Part shown: piece after piece, positions 1 to 6,963 of the stretch
Layout of the letters: every line of letters begins with the position of its first letter
Numbering within the stretch: the stretch's first letter is position 1
Assembly (NCBI GenBank): GCA_012838685.1
Contig: DUOU01000069.1
Location: 1-8,384, forward strand
Direction of reading: 5' to 3'
Length of the DNA stretch: 8,384 bases
DNA from: Bacteroidota bacterium
GTDB taxonomy: Bacteria > Bacteroidota > Bacteroidia > Bacteroidales > VadinHA17
Translations under genes and position numbers: made by a program
The notes under the pieces: model-generated
Database searches by the model: none
Told to the model about the DNA's origin: nothing
What the model saw: only the letters and a program-made list of their open reading frames with translations

Positions 1-1
1 A

Positions 2-562
2 AGCAGCAACCACATATATGTTTACGGCACTGCCGACAACCCTTCGAGCGAGGAGCTCAATGCCCGCATGGCACAAGCCCTTGAAGCGGCTACATGGGCC
101 AATACCCGCGGTTCATATCTGAATACCGCATTTGTATTCCCGAGGGTAGTGTCGGATCAGAGACTGAGACAGAGCGACTACGACCTTTGCAATCTTGTCC
201 TTTTCGGTACTAAGGAGACTAACGCCATCATTGCCCAGTATGCCGACAAACTGCCAATGCACCTCGATAAAAATGTCAAGGATCACGGTTTGGTATATAT
301 ATTTCCGATGAACGGCAAATATGTCCTAATTAACTCAGGTCTGCCATGGTGGACACCTTACAAAGGGGGAGGCAGCCCATCCTCGATATTGGATGGCGCA
401 GGCAAGAGCGGCTACCTGGCCAACTCAACGAGCGACTTCATACTATTCAAAGAGGCCGCCGACAATATTATCGTACAAGGAAATTTTGACAGTAATTGGG
501 AACTTACCAAAGCATCGGTTAATGGTCTGGTTTCCACCTCTATAATAACCGTTAACGAATAG
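2..562 (+). CDS. C-terminal part of a putative alpha/beta-hydrolase-type esterase/peptidase (5' truncated by window edge)
   Basis: The frame is open from base 2, so the gene enters from outside the window; the in-frame ATG at 68 is internal. About 186 residues are visible. The first stretch reads SSNHIYVYGTADNPSSEE, followed by a helix with A-A-x-W and then DLCNLVLFGTKETNAII, a predicted strand ending in a G-T-x-x-T-N turn. Further on are VYIFPMNGKYVLINSGLPWW and a short tail with no membrane segment. This pattern resembles the C-terminal region of large Bacteroidota proteins annotated as prolyl-oligopeptidase- or carboxylesterase-like hydrolases, in which this region follows the catalytic hydrolase core. 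That assignment is from memory of the family. The catalytic serine and any signal peptide would lie upstream, so substrate and location cannot be told. The gene ends with TAG and is followed by a strong terminator, so it is probably the last gene of its transcript. Confidence 0.55.
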   Translation, partial: SSNHIYVYGTADNPSSEELNARMAQALEAATWANTRGSYLNTAFVFPRVVSDQRLRQSDYDLCNLVLFGTKETNAIIAQYADKLPMHLDKNVKDHGLVYIFPMNGKYVLINSGLPWWTPYKGGGSPSSILDGAGKSGYLANSTSDFILFKEAADNIIVQGNFDSNWELTKASVNGLVSTSIITVNE

Positions 563-621
563 ATACTATACGCTAACTTTTTTAAAAGAGGTTGATTTGT
601 TTCCTGAACAACAATAAAAAA

Positions 622-679
622 CCGATTGACCGGGGACGTTCGAAAATAAAGTTTCGACGTCCCCTTTTTTCCCGATCGG
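622..679. terminator. Nested, probably bidirectional rho-independent terminator
   Basis: An inner stem pairs 632-645 (GGGGACGTTCGAAA) with 652-664 (TTTCGACGTCCCC), with one bulged base, a six-base loop and T6 at 665-670. This is a classic terminator for the plus-strand gene ending at 562. An outer arm CCGAT (622-626) pairs with ATCGG (675-679). Read on the minus strand, the extended hairpin is followed directly by TTTTTTATTG, so it can also stop transcripts leaving murF-alr, whose stop codon is at 689-687. Confidence 0.8.
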
Positions 680-686
680 AGTTATT

Positions 687-3149
687 CTATTCCCTGTAAA
701 ACACCCTTTTGACCCTATAGTGTATCGAGGTCAGGATTTCATAGGGAATGGTACCGCATTTAGAGGCAAGTTCGTCTATCGATATGTTCTCGCCAAAAAT
801 TTCCACTACGTCTCCTGTTTTCGCGCCGGTGCCGGTGATGTCAACCATACAGGCATCCATACAGACATTTCCTATGATAGGCACACGGGTGCCGGCGACA
901 AACACCTCCCCATTCCGGTTGCCAAGTTTCCTGTTAAGTCCGTCGGCGTACCCCACCGGAAGTATAGCTATAGTTCTGTCCGCATCCGAGACATCCCTGC
1001 AGTTATACCCCACAGGCTCCCCTGCCGGAACATCTTTTATCTGCGAAATATTGGTCTTAAACCTGCCTACGGTCTTCATGTCCAGATTATCGTACCTGCC
1101 GGCACCGTAGATGCCGATACCGGGACGAACCATATCGAAATGGTATCTCGGGAACCTGGATATCCCCGCGGAGTTGCATATATGCCTGATAAAAGGGTAC
1201 CCAACAGCAACGGCTATCTTGTCGGCCGCCTCGGTAAAAATCCTCGCCTGCTTATCGGTATACCCATCCATTGCCGGATCTTCACTGGCGGCGAAATGCG
1301 AAAAAACGGAAGCTACCTTGACAGTCTCCTCCCCGGTCAGCAATACAGCCAGCTTATCCACCTCACCGGGCATAAATCCCAGCCGATGCATACCGGAATC
1401 TATCTCTAAATGGACAGGATACCGCAAAAGTCCATGCTTCGAGGCAATCGATAAAAATGCTTCGTACGAATCCAACCCGAAGAGTACAGGCTCAAGGTTG
1501 TACCTGATCATCGTTCCCATTGAAACCGGATCGGGATTCATAACGATTATGGGCAACGACAGCCCCGCTTCGCGCAGTTCCACCCCCTCATCTGTGTTGG
1601 CCACCCCCAGATAACTCACTCCGTGATATTCCAGGAACGATGCCACCTCGGCCGCTCCGGCACCATAGGCGAAAGCCTTGACCATCACCATAACCCTTGT
1701 CTCGGGCGTCAGCAAGCTCCTGAACTGGTTCAGGTTGTGAGCCACCGCATCGAGATTGACCTCCAGAATGGTCTGGTATGCCTGATGTTCCAGCAACCGG
1801 CCTATTTTTTCGAACTCAAACTTCCTTGCCCCTTTGAGAAGTATCACCTCATCGCGGAACTCGGAAAAATCTGTTCCGGAAATAAATTCATCCGTGGTCG
1901 CGAAAAACCTCGCCTCACCGCTGAACAGAGCGGAATTTGAGCTTAAAGCCGGTCCGATTCCGATAAATTTATGGACATGCGACTTACTTACTTGTCGCGC
2001 CACCTCCCCGTACATTGAGATCTCCTCCCGACCGCTTTGCAGGAAATCAGAAAGTATCAAAGTTTTGCGCCTGGCTCCTCCGCTGGCTTTCAGCAACTCC
2101 AGGGCAATGCCAAAAGAGCCGGGATCGCTGTTGTAAAAATCCTCGATAATCTGGCAGTTGTTGATACCATTTTTTATCTCCATTCGCATTGCCACGGAGA
2201 CAAGCGAGGCCAACCCTTTTTCGATAGTCTCTCTCGGAATGTTCATGGCCAGAGATACCGCGGTAACAGTCACGGCGTTCTCAACCGAAGCCTTGTCGGT
2301 GAACGGTATCCTGAATGAATAGACATTGTCCCTGAACTCGATTCTTAGATGAGTATGAGCGGATTTGCTCCTGATAATCACATACATTGTGGCTCCGGGG
2401 TCGGTAGTCGACCAGTCAACTATTACCTTCGACCCCTTTCTGAACATCCGTTTTGCCTCTTCGTCTATTATCTTGTAATCGCTCCGGTAAACCAGCATCA
2501 GGGAGTTGGTAAAAAGCTTCAGCTTTTCAACGGCCTTCTGCCGCATGTCGGTAAAATTCTCCGCATGAGCGTCCCCTATATTGGTAATCACCCCTATGTC
2601 GGGTTCCACCATTCTTTCCAGTTTTTCCATCTCCCCCGGGAGTGATATGCCGGCCTCAATGATGGCCACTCCATACCTGTTGTCGAGCTTCATCAGCGAC
2701 AGAGGCACCCCCACCTGGGAGTTATAACTCTTTGGACTTCTTATCACCGGTCGGTTCAGGGCCAGGACATCGGCCAACCACTCCTTGACAACGGTCTTCC
2801 CCGCGCTGCCCGTAACACCAATAACCGGCGACTTGAATTTCATTCTTATGTTTCGGGCAATAAGCTGGAGAGCCTGAACGGTATCGGCCACCTCGATAAA
2901 AGAGGCGCCCACGAATCCGGTCAACTTTCCTTTGGATCTGTTCACGATAAATGTTCTTATCCCTTTTTTGTAAAGTGCCGGCACATAATCGTGTCCATCG
3001 TGGTTCTTCCCGCGGATAGCGACAAAAGCTGTGTTGCTGTCATAGTTCACCAAACGGCTGTCGATTATAATCTCCTCAACCATATTATCGGCTTCCCCTT
3101 TCAGCTTCCCTTTGGTTATTTTGGCTATTTCAGACGCTTTTATGTTCAT
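687..3149 (-). CDS. Bifunctional UDP-N-acetylmuramoyl-tripeptide:D-alanyl-D-alanine ligase / alanine racemase (MurF-Alr fusion)
   Basis: This 820-residue cytoplasmic enzyme joins two steps of peptidoglycan precursor synthesis. Residues 1 to about 455 are a Mur ligase: the N-terminal substrate domain has DSRLV and FVAIRGKNHDGHDY, the ATP P-loop GVTGSAGKT is at 111-119, ITNIGDAHAENF lies near 188-199, and EDFYNSDPGS marks the C-terminal domain near 336-345. Residues from about 458 are a fold-type III PLP alanine racemase. K491 (VKAFAYGAG) should bind PLP, R589 is in GMHRLG, H618 is in FSHFA, R675 is in VRPGIGIYG, Y715 is the likely catalytic tyrosine of the second active site, and C763-M764-D765 is the conserved CMD. 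All key racemase residues look intact. I chose the ATG at 3149 because the frame stays open to 3380 but the extra 77 codons overlap tdk and do not resemble a Mur ligase. It lies 34 bp behind tdk, probably in the same operon. The fusion is a known Bacteroidota arrangement. Confidence 0.95.
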   Translation of the reverse strand: MNIKASEIAKITKGKLKGEADNMVEEIIIDSRLVNYDSNTAFVAIRGKNHDGHDYVPALYKKGIRTFIVNRSKGKLTGFVGASFIEVADTVQALQLIARNIRMKFKSPVIGVTGSAGKTVVKEWLADVLALNRPVIRSPKSYNSQVGVPLSLMKLDNRYGVAIIEAGISLPGEMEKLERMVEPDIGVITNIGDAHAENFTDMRQKAVEKLKLFTNSLMLVYRSDYKIIDEEAKRMFRKGSKVIVDWSTTDPGATMYVIIRSKSAHTHLRIEFRDNVYSFRIPFTDKASVENAVTVTAVSLAMNIPRETIEKGLASLVSVAMRMEIKNGINNCQIIEDFYNSDPGSFGIALELLKASGGARRKTLILSDFLQSGREEISMYGEVARQVSKSHVHKFIGIGPALSSNSALFSGEARFFATTDEFISGTDFSEFRDEVILLKGARKFEFEKIGRLLEHQAYQTILEVNLDAVAHNLNQFRSLLTPETRVMVMVKAFAYGAGAAEVASFLEYHGVSYLGVANTDEGVELREAGLSLPIIVMNPDPVSMGTMIRYNLEPVLFGLDSYEAFLSIASKHGLLRYPVHLEIDSGMHRLGFMPGEVDKLAVLLTGEETVKVASVFSHFAASEDPAMDGYTDKQARIFTEAADKIAVAVGYPFIRHICNSAGISRFPRYHFDMVRPGIGIYGAGRYDNLDMKTVGRFKTNISQIKDVPAGEPVGYNCRDVSDADRTIAILPVGYADGLNRKLGNRNGEVFVAGTRVPIIGNVCMDACMVDITGTGAKTGDVVEIFGENISIDELASKCGTIPYEILTSIHYRVKRVFYRE

Positions 3150-3183
3150 TTGGCCGTTAATTTGTTTGTATAGTTCGAAACTT

Positions 3184-3771
3184 TCATCCCTTTCGTGCGA
3201 CCGCCTCTTTGTAACACTCCCTGCAAAGGGGCTCGTATTTATCCCTCTCCCCCAGTTCAACCAGCTTGTCCCCACCCTTTTTCCTGAAAGAGTATTGTGC
3301 CAGATTACCGCAACGCACGCAAATTGCGTGAACTTTGGAGATATCTTCGGCAATCGCCAGAAGTCGCGGTATGGGTCCAAACGGTTTTTTGGTAAAGTCC
3401 ATATCCAGACCCGCCACTATCACCCGTCTCCCGGCATCCGCCAGGAACTCGCACACCTCAACAAGAGAGTCATCGAAAAACTGCGCCTCATCTATCCCGA
3501 TCACATCAGCATCGCCCGCCATCAACAAGATCGCCGAGGCGCTCTCCACCGGCGTTGAACAAACCGACTTTTCGTCATGCGACACCACCCTAAGCCCCGA
3601 ATACCGTTTATCTATCGATGGTTTGAAGATTTCGATCTTCAGTCCCGCGAACTGTGCCCTGCGTAACCTGCGGATCAGTTCCTCCGTCTTTCCGGAGAAC
3701 ATGGAACCGGTAATGACCTCAATAGATCCCCTTTTTACGAATCCCCTCCCATTGTTCCCAGCAAAAACCAT
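3184..3771 (-). CDS. tdk: Thymidine kinase (type II)
   Basis: Phosphorylates thymidine to dTMP with ATP in the salvage pathway, in the cytoplasm. The 195-residue product has the P-loop GSMFSGKT at 22-29, DEAQFF at 94-99 with E95 as the likely catalytic base, GLDMDFTKKPFGP near 121-133, and a structural zinc site formed by C151, C154, C183 and C186. Between the cysteine pairs lies the lasso loop that closes over thymidine, ending in YEPLC. These are the features of the TK1-like family, and the length is normal. The ATG at 3771 gives a 14-residue leader before KRGSIEVITG; Bacteroides Tdk has a leader of similar length, and no later Met precedes the P-loop, which supports this start. It is the first gene of a probable operon with murF-alr and is divergent from the gene at 3867, sharing a palindromic promoter region. 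Confidence 0.96.
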   Translation of the reverse strand: MVFAGNNGRGFVKRGSIEVITGSMFSGKTEELIRRLRRAQFAGLKIEIFKPSIDKRYSGLRVVSHDEKSVCSTPVESASAILLMAGDADVIGIDEAQFFDDSLVEVCEFLADAGRRVIVAGLDMDFTKKPFGPIPRLLAIAEDISKVHAICVRCGNLAQYSFRKKGGDKLVELGERDKYEPLCRECYKEAVARKG

Positions 3772-3816
3772 TTTATAAATCCCTGTTTTTTCGAATTTTA
3801 TTCTTTGTGAATTATA

Positions 3817-3833
3817 TTACTTTTGCAAAGTAA
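3817..3833. repeat. 17-bp interrupted palindrome in the tdk / hypothetical divergent promoter
   Basis: TTACTTT (3817-3823), TGC, AAAGTAA (3827-3833) is a perfect inverted repeat with 7-bp arms. It lies about midway between the two divergent genes and overlaps the plus-strand -7-like box. It could be an operator for both genes, or simply the symmetry produced by overlapping back-to-back A/T-rich promoter elements. Confidence 0.5.
3818..3825 (+). promoter_or_regulatory. Bacteroidota-type -7 box for the 3867 gene and rsmI
   Basis: TACTTTTG matches the Bacteroidota sigma-ABfr -7 consensus TAnnTTTG exactly and lies 41 bp before the ATG at 3867, giving an inferred leader of about 35 nt. No exact TTTG stands at the usual 19-21 bp upstream; that position is T-rich (around 3790-3798), so the -33 half is weak. 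The minus-strand counterpart for tdk (TTACTTTG in the same palindrome) has one mismatch. Confidence 0.45.
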
Positions 3834-3866
3834 GAAAATTGGTTTGTTTTATTAATACTTAAAGGC

Positions 3867-4550
3867 ATGGATTTCAAATCTGCTGTCGATTTAATTATCA
3901 AAGATATAAATGAGTTGAAGAATATTGTGGACGGTTTCAAAAATTATCCCAATATTCCTTCCCTTCAGATTGAGATAGCCAAGTCGAAGTGTCGCAACGC
4001 CGTTGAGATTCTGGAACTGCTGAAGAGCGTACCCGTAGAAACTGCCGAAGAAGAGCCCAAAGAGAAAGAGAGAGCCCAAACAAAAATCATTGTCGGGGAG
4101 TTGATCGAAACCTTTGAAAAAGAGGAGTATTTTGATATTGAGGATGAGCCGGTTACACCTGAAGCGCCTTCCACCGAAAAAATTGAACCGATAAAAACCG
4201 AGAAAAAAAAGGAAAAGCCCGAAGCGGCGATTTACGCGGAGCGGTTCAGTTCCAACCCCAATAGTGTATATGACAGGCTTAGCGGCACGAAACAACAGTC
4301 GGACAGTTCCAAAGGAAAGAAAAGTTCCAACCTTTTTGAGTTGATAGGATTAAATGACCAGTTTTTGTTTATCAGAGAGATATTCAACGGCGACAGTGAT
4401 CTTTACAACACCGCTGTAAACAGACTGAACAACGCCAAGACCTTCACCGAAGCCAACGAAATAATCTTCGATTATATTGACGATGTAGAAGACGAAGCGT
4501 ACAAGACGCTCGTAGATCTTGTAAAGCGCAAATTCTCTGTCGATGGGTAA
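3867..4550 (+). CDS. Conserved Bacteroidota protein of unknown function, upstream of and overlapping rsmI
   Basis: A 227-residue soluble protein with no signal peptide and no membrane segment. It has three parts. Residues 1 to about 56 look helical, possibly coiled coil (MDFKSAVDLIIKDINELKNI...). Residues about 57-155 form a charged, low-complexity linker rich in Glu, Lys, Pro and Ser, probably disordered. Residues about 156-227 form a compact conserved domain with IGLNDQFLFIREIFNGD at 160-176 and LVDLVKRKF at 215-223. From memory, the LNDRFLFI-ELF-GD ... LV-RRF pattern recurs in uncharacterised Bacteroidales proteins. I know no demonstrated function and assign none. The stop codon overlaps the start of rsmI by 8 bp, so the two are probably translationally coupled, and the gene has its own promoter-like box at 3818. 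The ATG at 3867 is the first in-frame Met and the N-terminal helix starts there. Confidence 0.85.
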   Translation: MDFKSAVDLIIKDINELKNIVDGFKNYPNIPSLQIEIAKSKCRNAVEILELLKSVPVETAEEEPKEKERAQTKIIVGELIETFEKEEYFDIEDEPVTPEAPSTEKIEPIKTEKKKEKPEAAIYAERFSSNPNSVYDRLSGTKQQSDSSKGKKSSNLFELIGLNDQFLFIREIFNGDSDLYNTAVNRLNNAKTFTEANEIIFDYIDDVEDEAYKTLVDLVKRKFSVDG

Positions 4551-5211
4551 GTTGTATCTGGTGCCGACACCTATCGGCAACCTCAAGGACATAACCTTAC
4601 GGGCGTTGGAAGTACTGGGCAGCGTCGACATGATATTGGCGGAAGACAAGCGACAGGCATCCATACTTCTCAACCATTACAATATCCGCTCGGTATTGCG
4701 GTCGCACCACAAGTTCAACGAACACGGCTCTGTTGAAGGAATAGTTCAAACAATACTTTCCGGCTCCAATATCGCCTTAATCTCTGATGCCGGAACTCCC
4801 GGAATTTCTGATCCCGGATTTCTTCTGATCCGAGCCTGTGTGGAAAACGGCATTGAGGTGGAGACACTTCCCGGAGCTACCGCACTGATACCGGCACTTG
4901 TAAATTCGGGACTGCCATGTGACAGGTTCTGCTTTGAAGGCTTTCTGCCCGTCAAAAAGGGAAGGAACAAGAAACTCACCGAATTGGAAGAGGAGAGCCG
5001 CACCATGGTTTTTTATGAATCTCCTTACCGCCTGGTAAAATCCCTTGAAGAGATGTCCATCCACTTCGGAAACGGAAGAAAAGCCTGTGTCTCCAGGGAA
5101 ATCAGCAAGATATATGAAGAAAACAGGAGAGGCACACTGGAGGAACTGGCAACCTATTACAGGGAAAACCCCCCAAAAGGGGAGATAGTCATTACAGTAG
5201 CGGGAAAATAA
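4543..5211 (+). CDS. rsmI: 16S rRNA (cytidine(1402)-2'-O)-methyltransferase
   Basis: Transfers a methyl group from SAM to the ribose 2'-O of C1402 of 16S rRNA in the decoding centre; it belongs to the tetrapyrrole-methylase (SAM-MT class III) superfamily. The 222-residue product shows PTPIGNL (8-14), DAGTPGISDPG (82-92), PGATA (110-114), FEGFLP (131-136), YESPYRL (158-164) and KGEIVI (212-217). The usual EDTR motif reads EDKR at 34-37, a Thr-to-Lys change. The protein ends right after the methyltransferase fold, about 60 residues shorter than E. coli RsmI (286), whose C-terminal extension is missing; short forms seem usual in this phylum. The ATG at 4543 sits within the last codons of the preceding gene and gives an N terminus matching the family. 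A hairpin follows the stop. Confidence 0.95.
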   Translation: MGKLYLVPTPIGNLKDITLRALEVLGSVDMILAEDKRQASILLNHYNIRSVLRSHHKFNEHGSVEGIVQTILSGSNIALISDAGTPGISDPGFLLIRACVENGIEVETLPGATALIPALVNSGLPCDRFCFEGFLPVKKGRNKKLTELEEESRTMVFYESPYRLVKSLEEMSIHFGNGRKACVSREISKIYEENRRGTLEELATYYRENPPKGEIVITVAGK

Positions 5212-5213
5212 AA

Positions 5214-5255
5214 GGGCGCCGCCCTGTTCACGCCAACGCCCAAAAAATTTTTTAG
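5214..5255. terminator. Bidirectional terminator between convergent rsmI and dnaB
   Basis: GGGCG (5214-5218) can pair with CGCCC (5237-5241), and an alternative tight hairpin GGGC-GCC-GCCC lies at 5214-5224. On the plus strand the hairpin is followed by A6T6 (5242-5253). On the minus strand it is followed by TTTTATTTT. The dnaB stop codon (5254-5252) sits at the edge of the T tract. The pairing is modest, but position and U tracts on both strands support termination of both genes. Confidence 0.55.
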
Positions 5256-6757
5256 AACGGTGATAACCCGTCAAATCCAAAATCCTGGTCTCTATCCCTT
5301 TCCGGCACTTCCACACGGTCGAAATTCATCTTCGACTGGAATCTGGAACCGTTAACGTAACCTTCAGGTTCATCATATTCTATCAGCTCAACAAACTGAG
5401 CCTTGCTATCTATGAACCTAAGCCTTATATCATCAACAGGACCGTTACGGTTTTTGGCCAGGATAATCTCGGCTATACCTCTTGTAGATGTCTGATCATC
5501 AAATTGCTCTATGCCGAACTTCTCGGGTCGGTGAATGAAGACAACCATGTCGGCATCCTGTTCAATAGCGCCCGACTCGCGGAGGTCGGATAAAACGGGA
5601 CGTTTGAATCCTCCCCGTATCTCTACCGAACGGTTAAGCTGTGAAAGCGCTATTATCGGAACATTCAACTCCTTGGAGATACTCTTGAGCATCCTGGATA
5701 TCGCGCTAACCTCCTGTTCGCGACTGCCCGCGTTATCCGGACCGGTCATCAGCTGGAGATAATCGATTATTATTATGTCAAGTTTGTTCTGTGATGCCAA
5801 CCTACGACATTTCGCCCTCAACTCGAAAGTTGATATCGCGGGGGTATCATCGATGAATATCGGAGCCTGCAACAGATCCTTGATGCCGATATCGAGTTGC
5901 TTCCACTGCTCCTCGTTCATGTTCCCGTTTATAAGATTGCGCATGGGGATATCTGTCTCGGCAACCATCAATCTGTTCACCAGCTGGATAGACGACATTT
6001 CCAGCGAGAATATCGCTACCCTTTTTCCGTGGTCAATCGCCATATTCCGGGCCATAGAGAGAGCGAAAGCCGTTTTACCCATGGAGGGACGAGCGGCCAC
6101 AATGATCAACTCGGTCTTTTTCCAGCCAGAGGTAAGTCTATCCAACTTGGTGAACCCCGAAGGAATTCCCACCAAAGCATCCTCGCGCTCACCGGCAATC
6201 TCTATCTCCTTCAATGCCTCCTTAATCACGGCGTTAATCGGGGAGACCTCCCTTTTTATATTGCCCTCGGAGATCATAAAAAGCTCGTTTTCCGAAAAAT
6301 CCAGCAGGTCGGTTACATCTATCGAATCGTCGAACGCCTTTCCAAGAATTTCCGAAGATACCCTGATAAGCTCCCTTTGGATATATTTCTGGGCCACTAT
6401 TCTGGCATGGTATTCCACATTCGCCGCGGAAACCACCTTTGAGGTCAAAGTGGCCAGATAGACAGGACCTCCAACTGCCTCGAGTTCTCCACGTGCCCTT
6501 AGTTCCTCGGTTACCGTAAAAAGATCCACGGGATACTCTTTGGCGGAGAGATCGAAAACAGCCTTAAAAATCTTTCTGTTCGCCTCTTTATAGAAATATT
6601 CGGGTTTCAGGATATCCAGTATAGTTATCACAGCCTCCTTTTCCAGCATTATCGCCCCAAGAACCGCCTCCTCCATATCAATCGACTGTGGCGGCACCTT
6701 TCCAAAATCCGGGATTACCGGAGCCGACAGTCGGCCTGTCTTTGTCTGTTTAGCCAT
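5252..6757 (-). CDS. dnaB: Replicative DNA helicase DnaB
   Basis: Hexameric 5'-3' helicase that unwinds DNA at the replication fork and recruits primase. The 501-residue protein has the DnaB N-terminal domain (about 23-125, VPPQSIDMEEAVLGAIM...), a linker helix, and the RecA-like ATPase domain from about 190. Within the latter are Walker A ARPSMGKT at 222-229, SLEMS at 251-255, Walker B IIIIDYLQLM at 328-337, SQLNR at 372-376 and DLRESGAIEQDAD at 391-403 with the arginine-finger region beyond. No intein interrupts these motifs, although DnaB is a common intein host. The tail (about 462-501) is charged and poorly conserved, ending in GFDGLSPF. The ATG at 6757 gives a normal basic N terminus. 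It is divergent from ispE and convergent with rsmI, so it is probably transcribed alone. Confidence 0.97.
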   Translation of the reverse strand: MAKQTKTGRLSAPVIPDFGKVPPQSIDMEEAVLGAIMLEKEAVITILDILKPEYFYKEANRKIFKAVFDLSAKEYPVDLFTVTEELRARGELEAVGGPVYLATLTSKVVSAANVEYHARIVAQKYIQRELIRVSSEILGKAFDDSIDVTDLLDFSENELFMISEGNIKREVSPINAVIKEALKEIEIAGEREDALVGIPSGFTKLDRLTSGWKKTELIIVAARPSMGKTAFALSMARNMAIDHGKRVAIFSLEMSSIQLVNRLMVAETDIPMRNLINGNMNEEQWKQLDIGIKDLLQAPIFIDDTPAISTFELRAKCRRLASQNKLDIIIIDYLQLMTGPDNAGSREQEVSAISRMLKSISKELNVPIIALSQLNRSVEIRGGFKRPVLSDLRESGAIEQDADMVVFIHRPEKFGIEQFDDQTSTRGIAEIILAKNRNGPVDDIRLRFIDSKAQFVELIEYDEPEGYVNGSRFQSKMNFDRVEVPERDRDQDFGFDGLSPF

Positions 6758-6815
6758 TATTATATCGTTGTCTTTATGTGAATTATCTTATTATAAACAA
6801 AAAATCATGTAATTC

Positions 6816-6823
6816 CAAAGTTA
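6816..6823 (-). promoter_or_regulatory. Bacteroidota-type -7 box for dnaB
   Basis: On the minus strand the sequence reads TAACTTTG, an exact match to TAnnTTTG, 58 bp before the dnaB ATG (leader about 50 nt). No exact TTTG is found at the expected -33 spacing, so only half of the promoter is recognisable. Confidence 0.4.
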
Positions 6824-6877
6824 TCAATAACAATCCTCCTTCGTTAATAAAAGAGAGCCTTATTACAAACAAGGGTA

Positions 6878-6897
6878 TGTTAAAAACTTGTTGAAAA
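6878..6897 (+). repeat. Two TGTTnAAAA repeats spaced by one helical turn in the dnaB-ispE intergenic region
   Basis: TGTTAAAAA (6878-6886) and TGTTGAAAA (6889-6897) start 11 bp apart and agree at 8 of 9 bases. On the minus strand they read TTTTTAACA and TTTTCAACA, which resemble degenerate DnaA boxes (consensus TTATCCACA). A third loose match, TTATCAATA, is at 6821-6829 on the plus strand. A binding site is inferred only; AT-rich intergenic DNA often gives such matches. Confidence 0.3.
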
Positions 6898-6939
6898 GCA
6901 AAATTGGCCTGTAACGGTTGTAACTACGGAAGCAATGAC

Positions 6940-6947
6940 TAACTTTA
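6940..6947 (+). promoter_or_regulatory. Possible -7 box for ispE
   Basis: TAACTTTA matches TAnnTTTG except for the last base and lies 17 bp before the ispE ATG, which would leave a leader of only about 10 nt. The region about 20 bp upstream contains GGTTG rather than TTTG. Weak; the remainder of 6758-6963 shows no other clear ispE promoter and no RNA gene. Confidence 0.25.
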
Positions 6948-6963
6948 CAGAAATTCTGTTGTA

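Noticed and set aside
720..1409. 229-codon open frame on the plus strand across the racemase region
   Set aside because: Antisense shadow of murF-alr; composition is Pro/Arg/His-rich with no recognisable domain.
3150..3380. Upstream extension of the MurF-Alr frame by 77 codons to an ATG at 3380
   Set aside because: It overlaps the 3' part of tdk in another frame on the same strand, lacks any Mur ligase similarity, and the family-like N terminus starts at 3149.
3891..4295. Phe/Leu-rich 134-codon minus-strand frame that could look like a membrane protein
   Set aside because: It is the reverse complement of the Glu/Lys-rich linker of the plus-strand gene; GAA/AAA codons read backwards give Phe/Leu.
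4777..5316. 179-codon minus-strand frame across rsmI
   Set aside because: Antisense to rsmI, whose motifs are unambiguous, and it crosses the terminator into dnaB.
5775..6461. 228-codon open frame on the plus strand across dnaB
   Set aside because: Antisense shadow of a strongly conserved dnaB region; Ser/Ile-rich with no domain.
5252..6757. Possible intein in dnaB
   Set aside because: Walker A, Walker B and all downstream motifs are contiguous and the length (501) is that of an uninterrupted DnaB.
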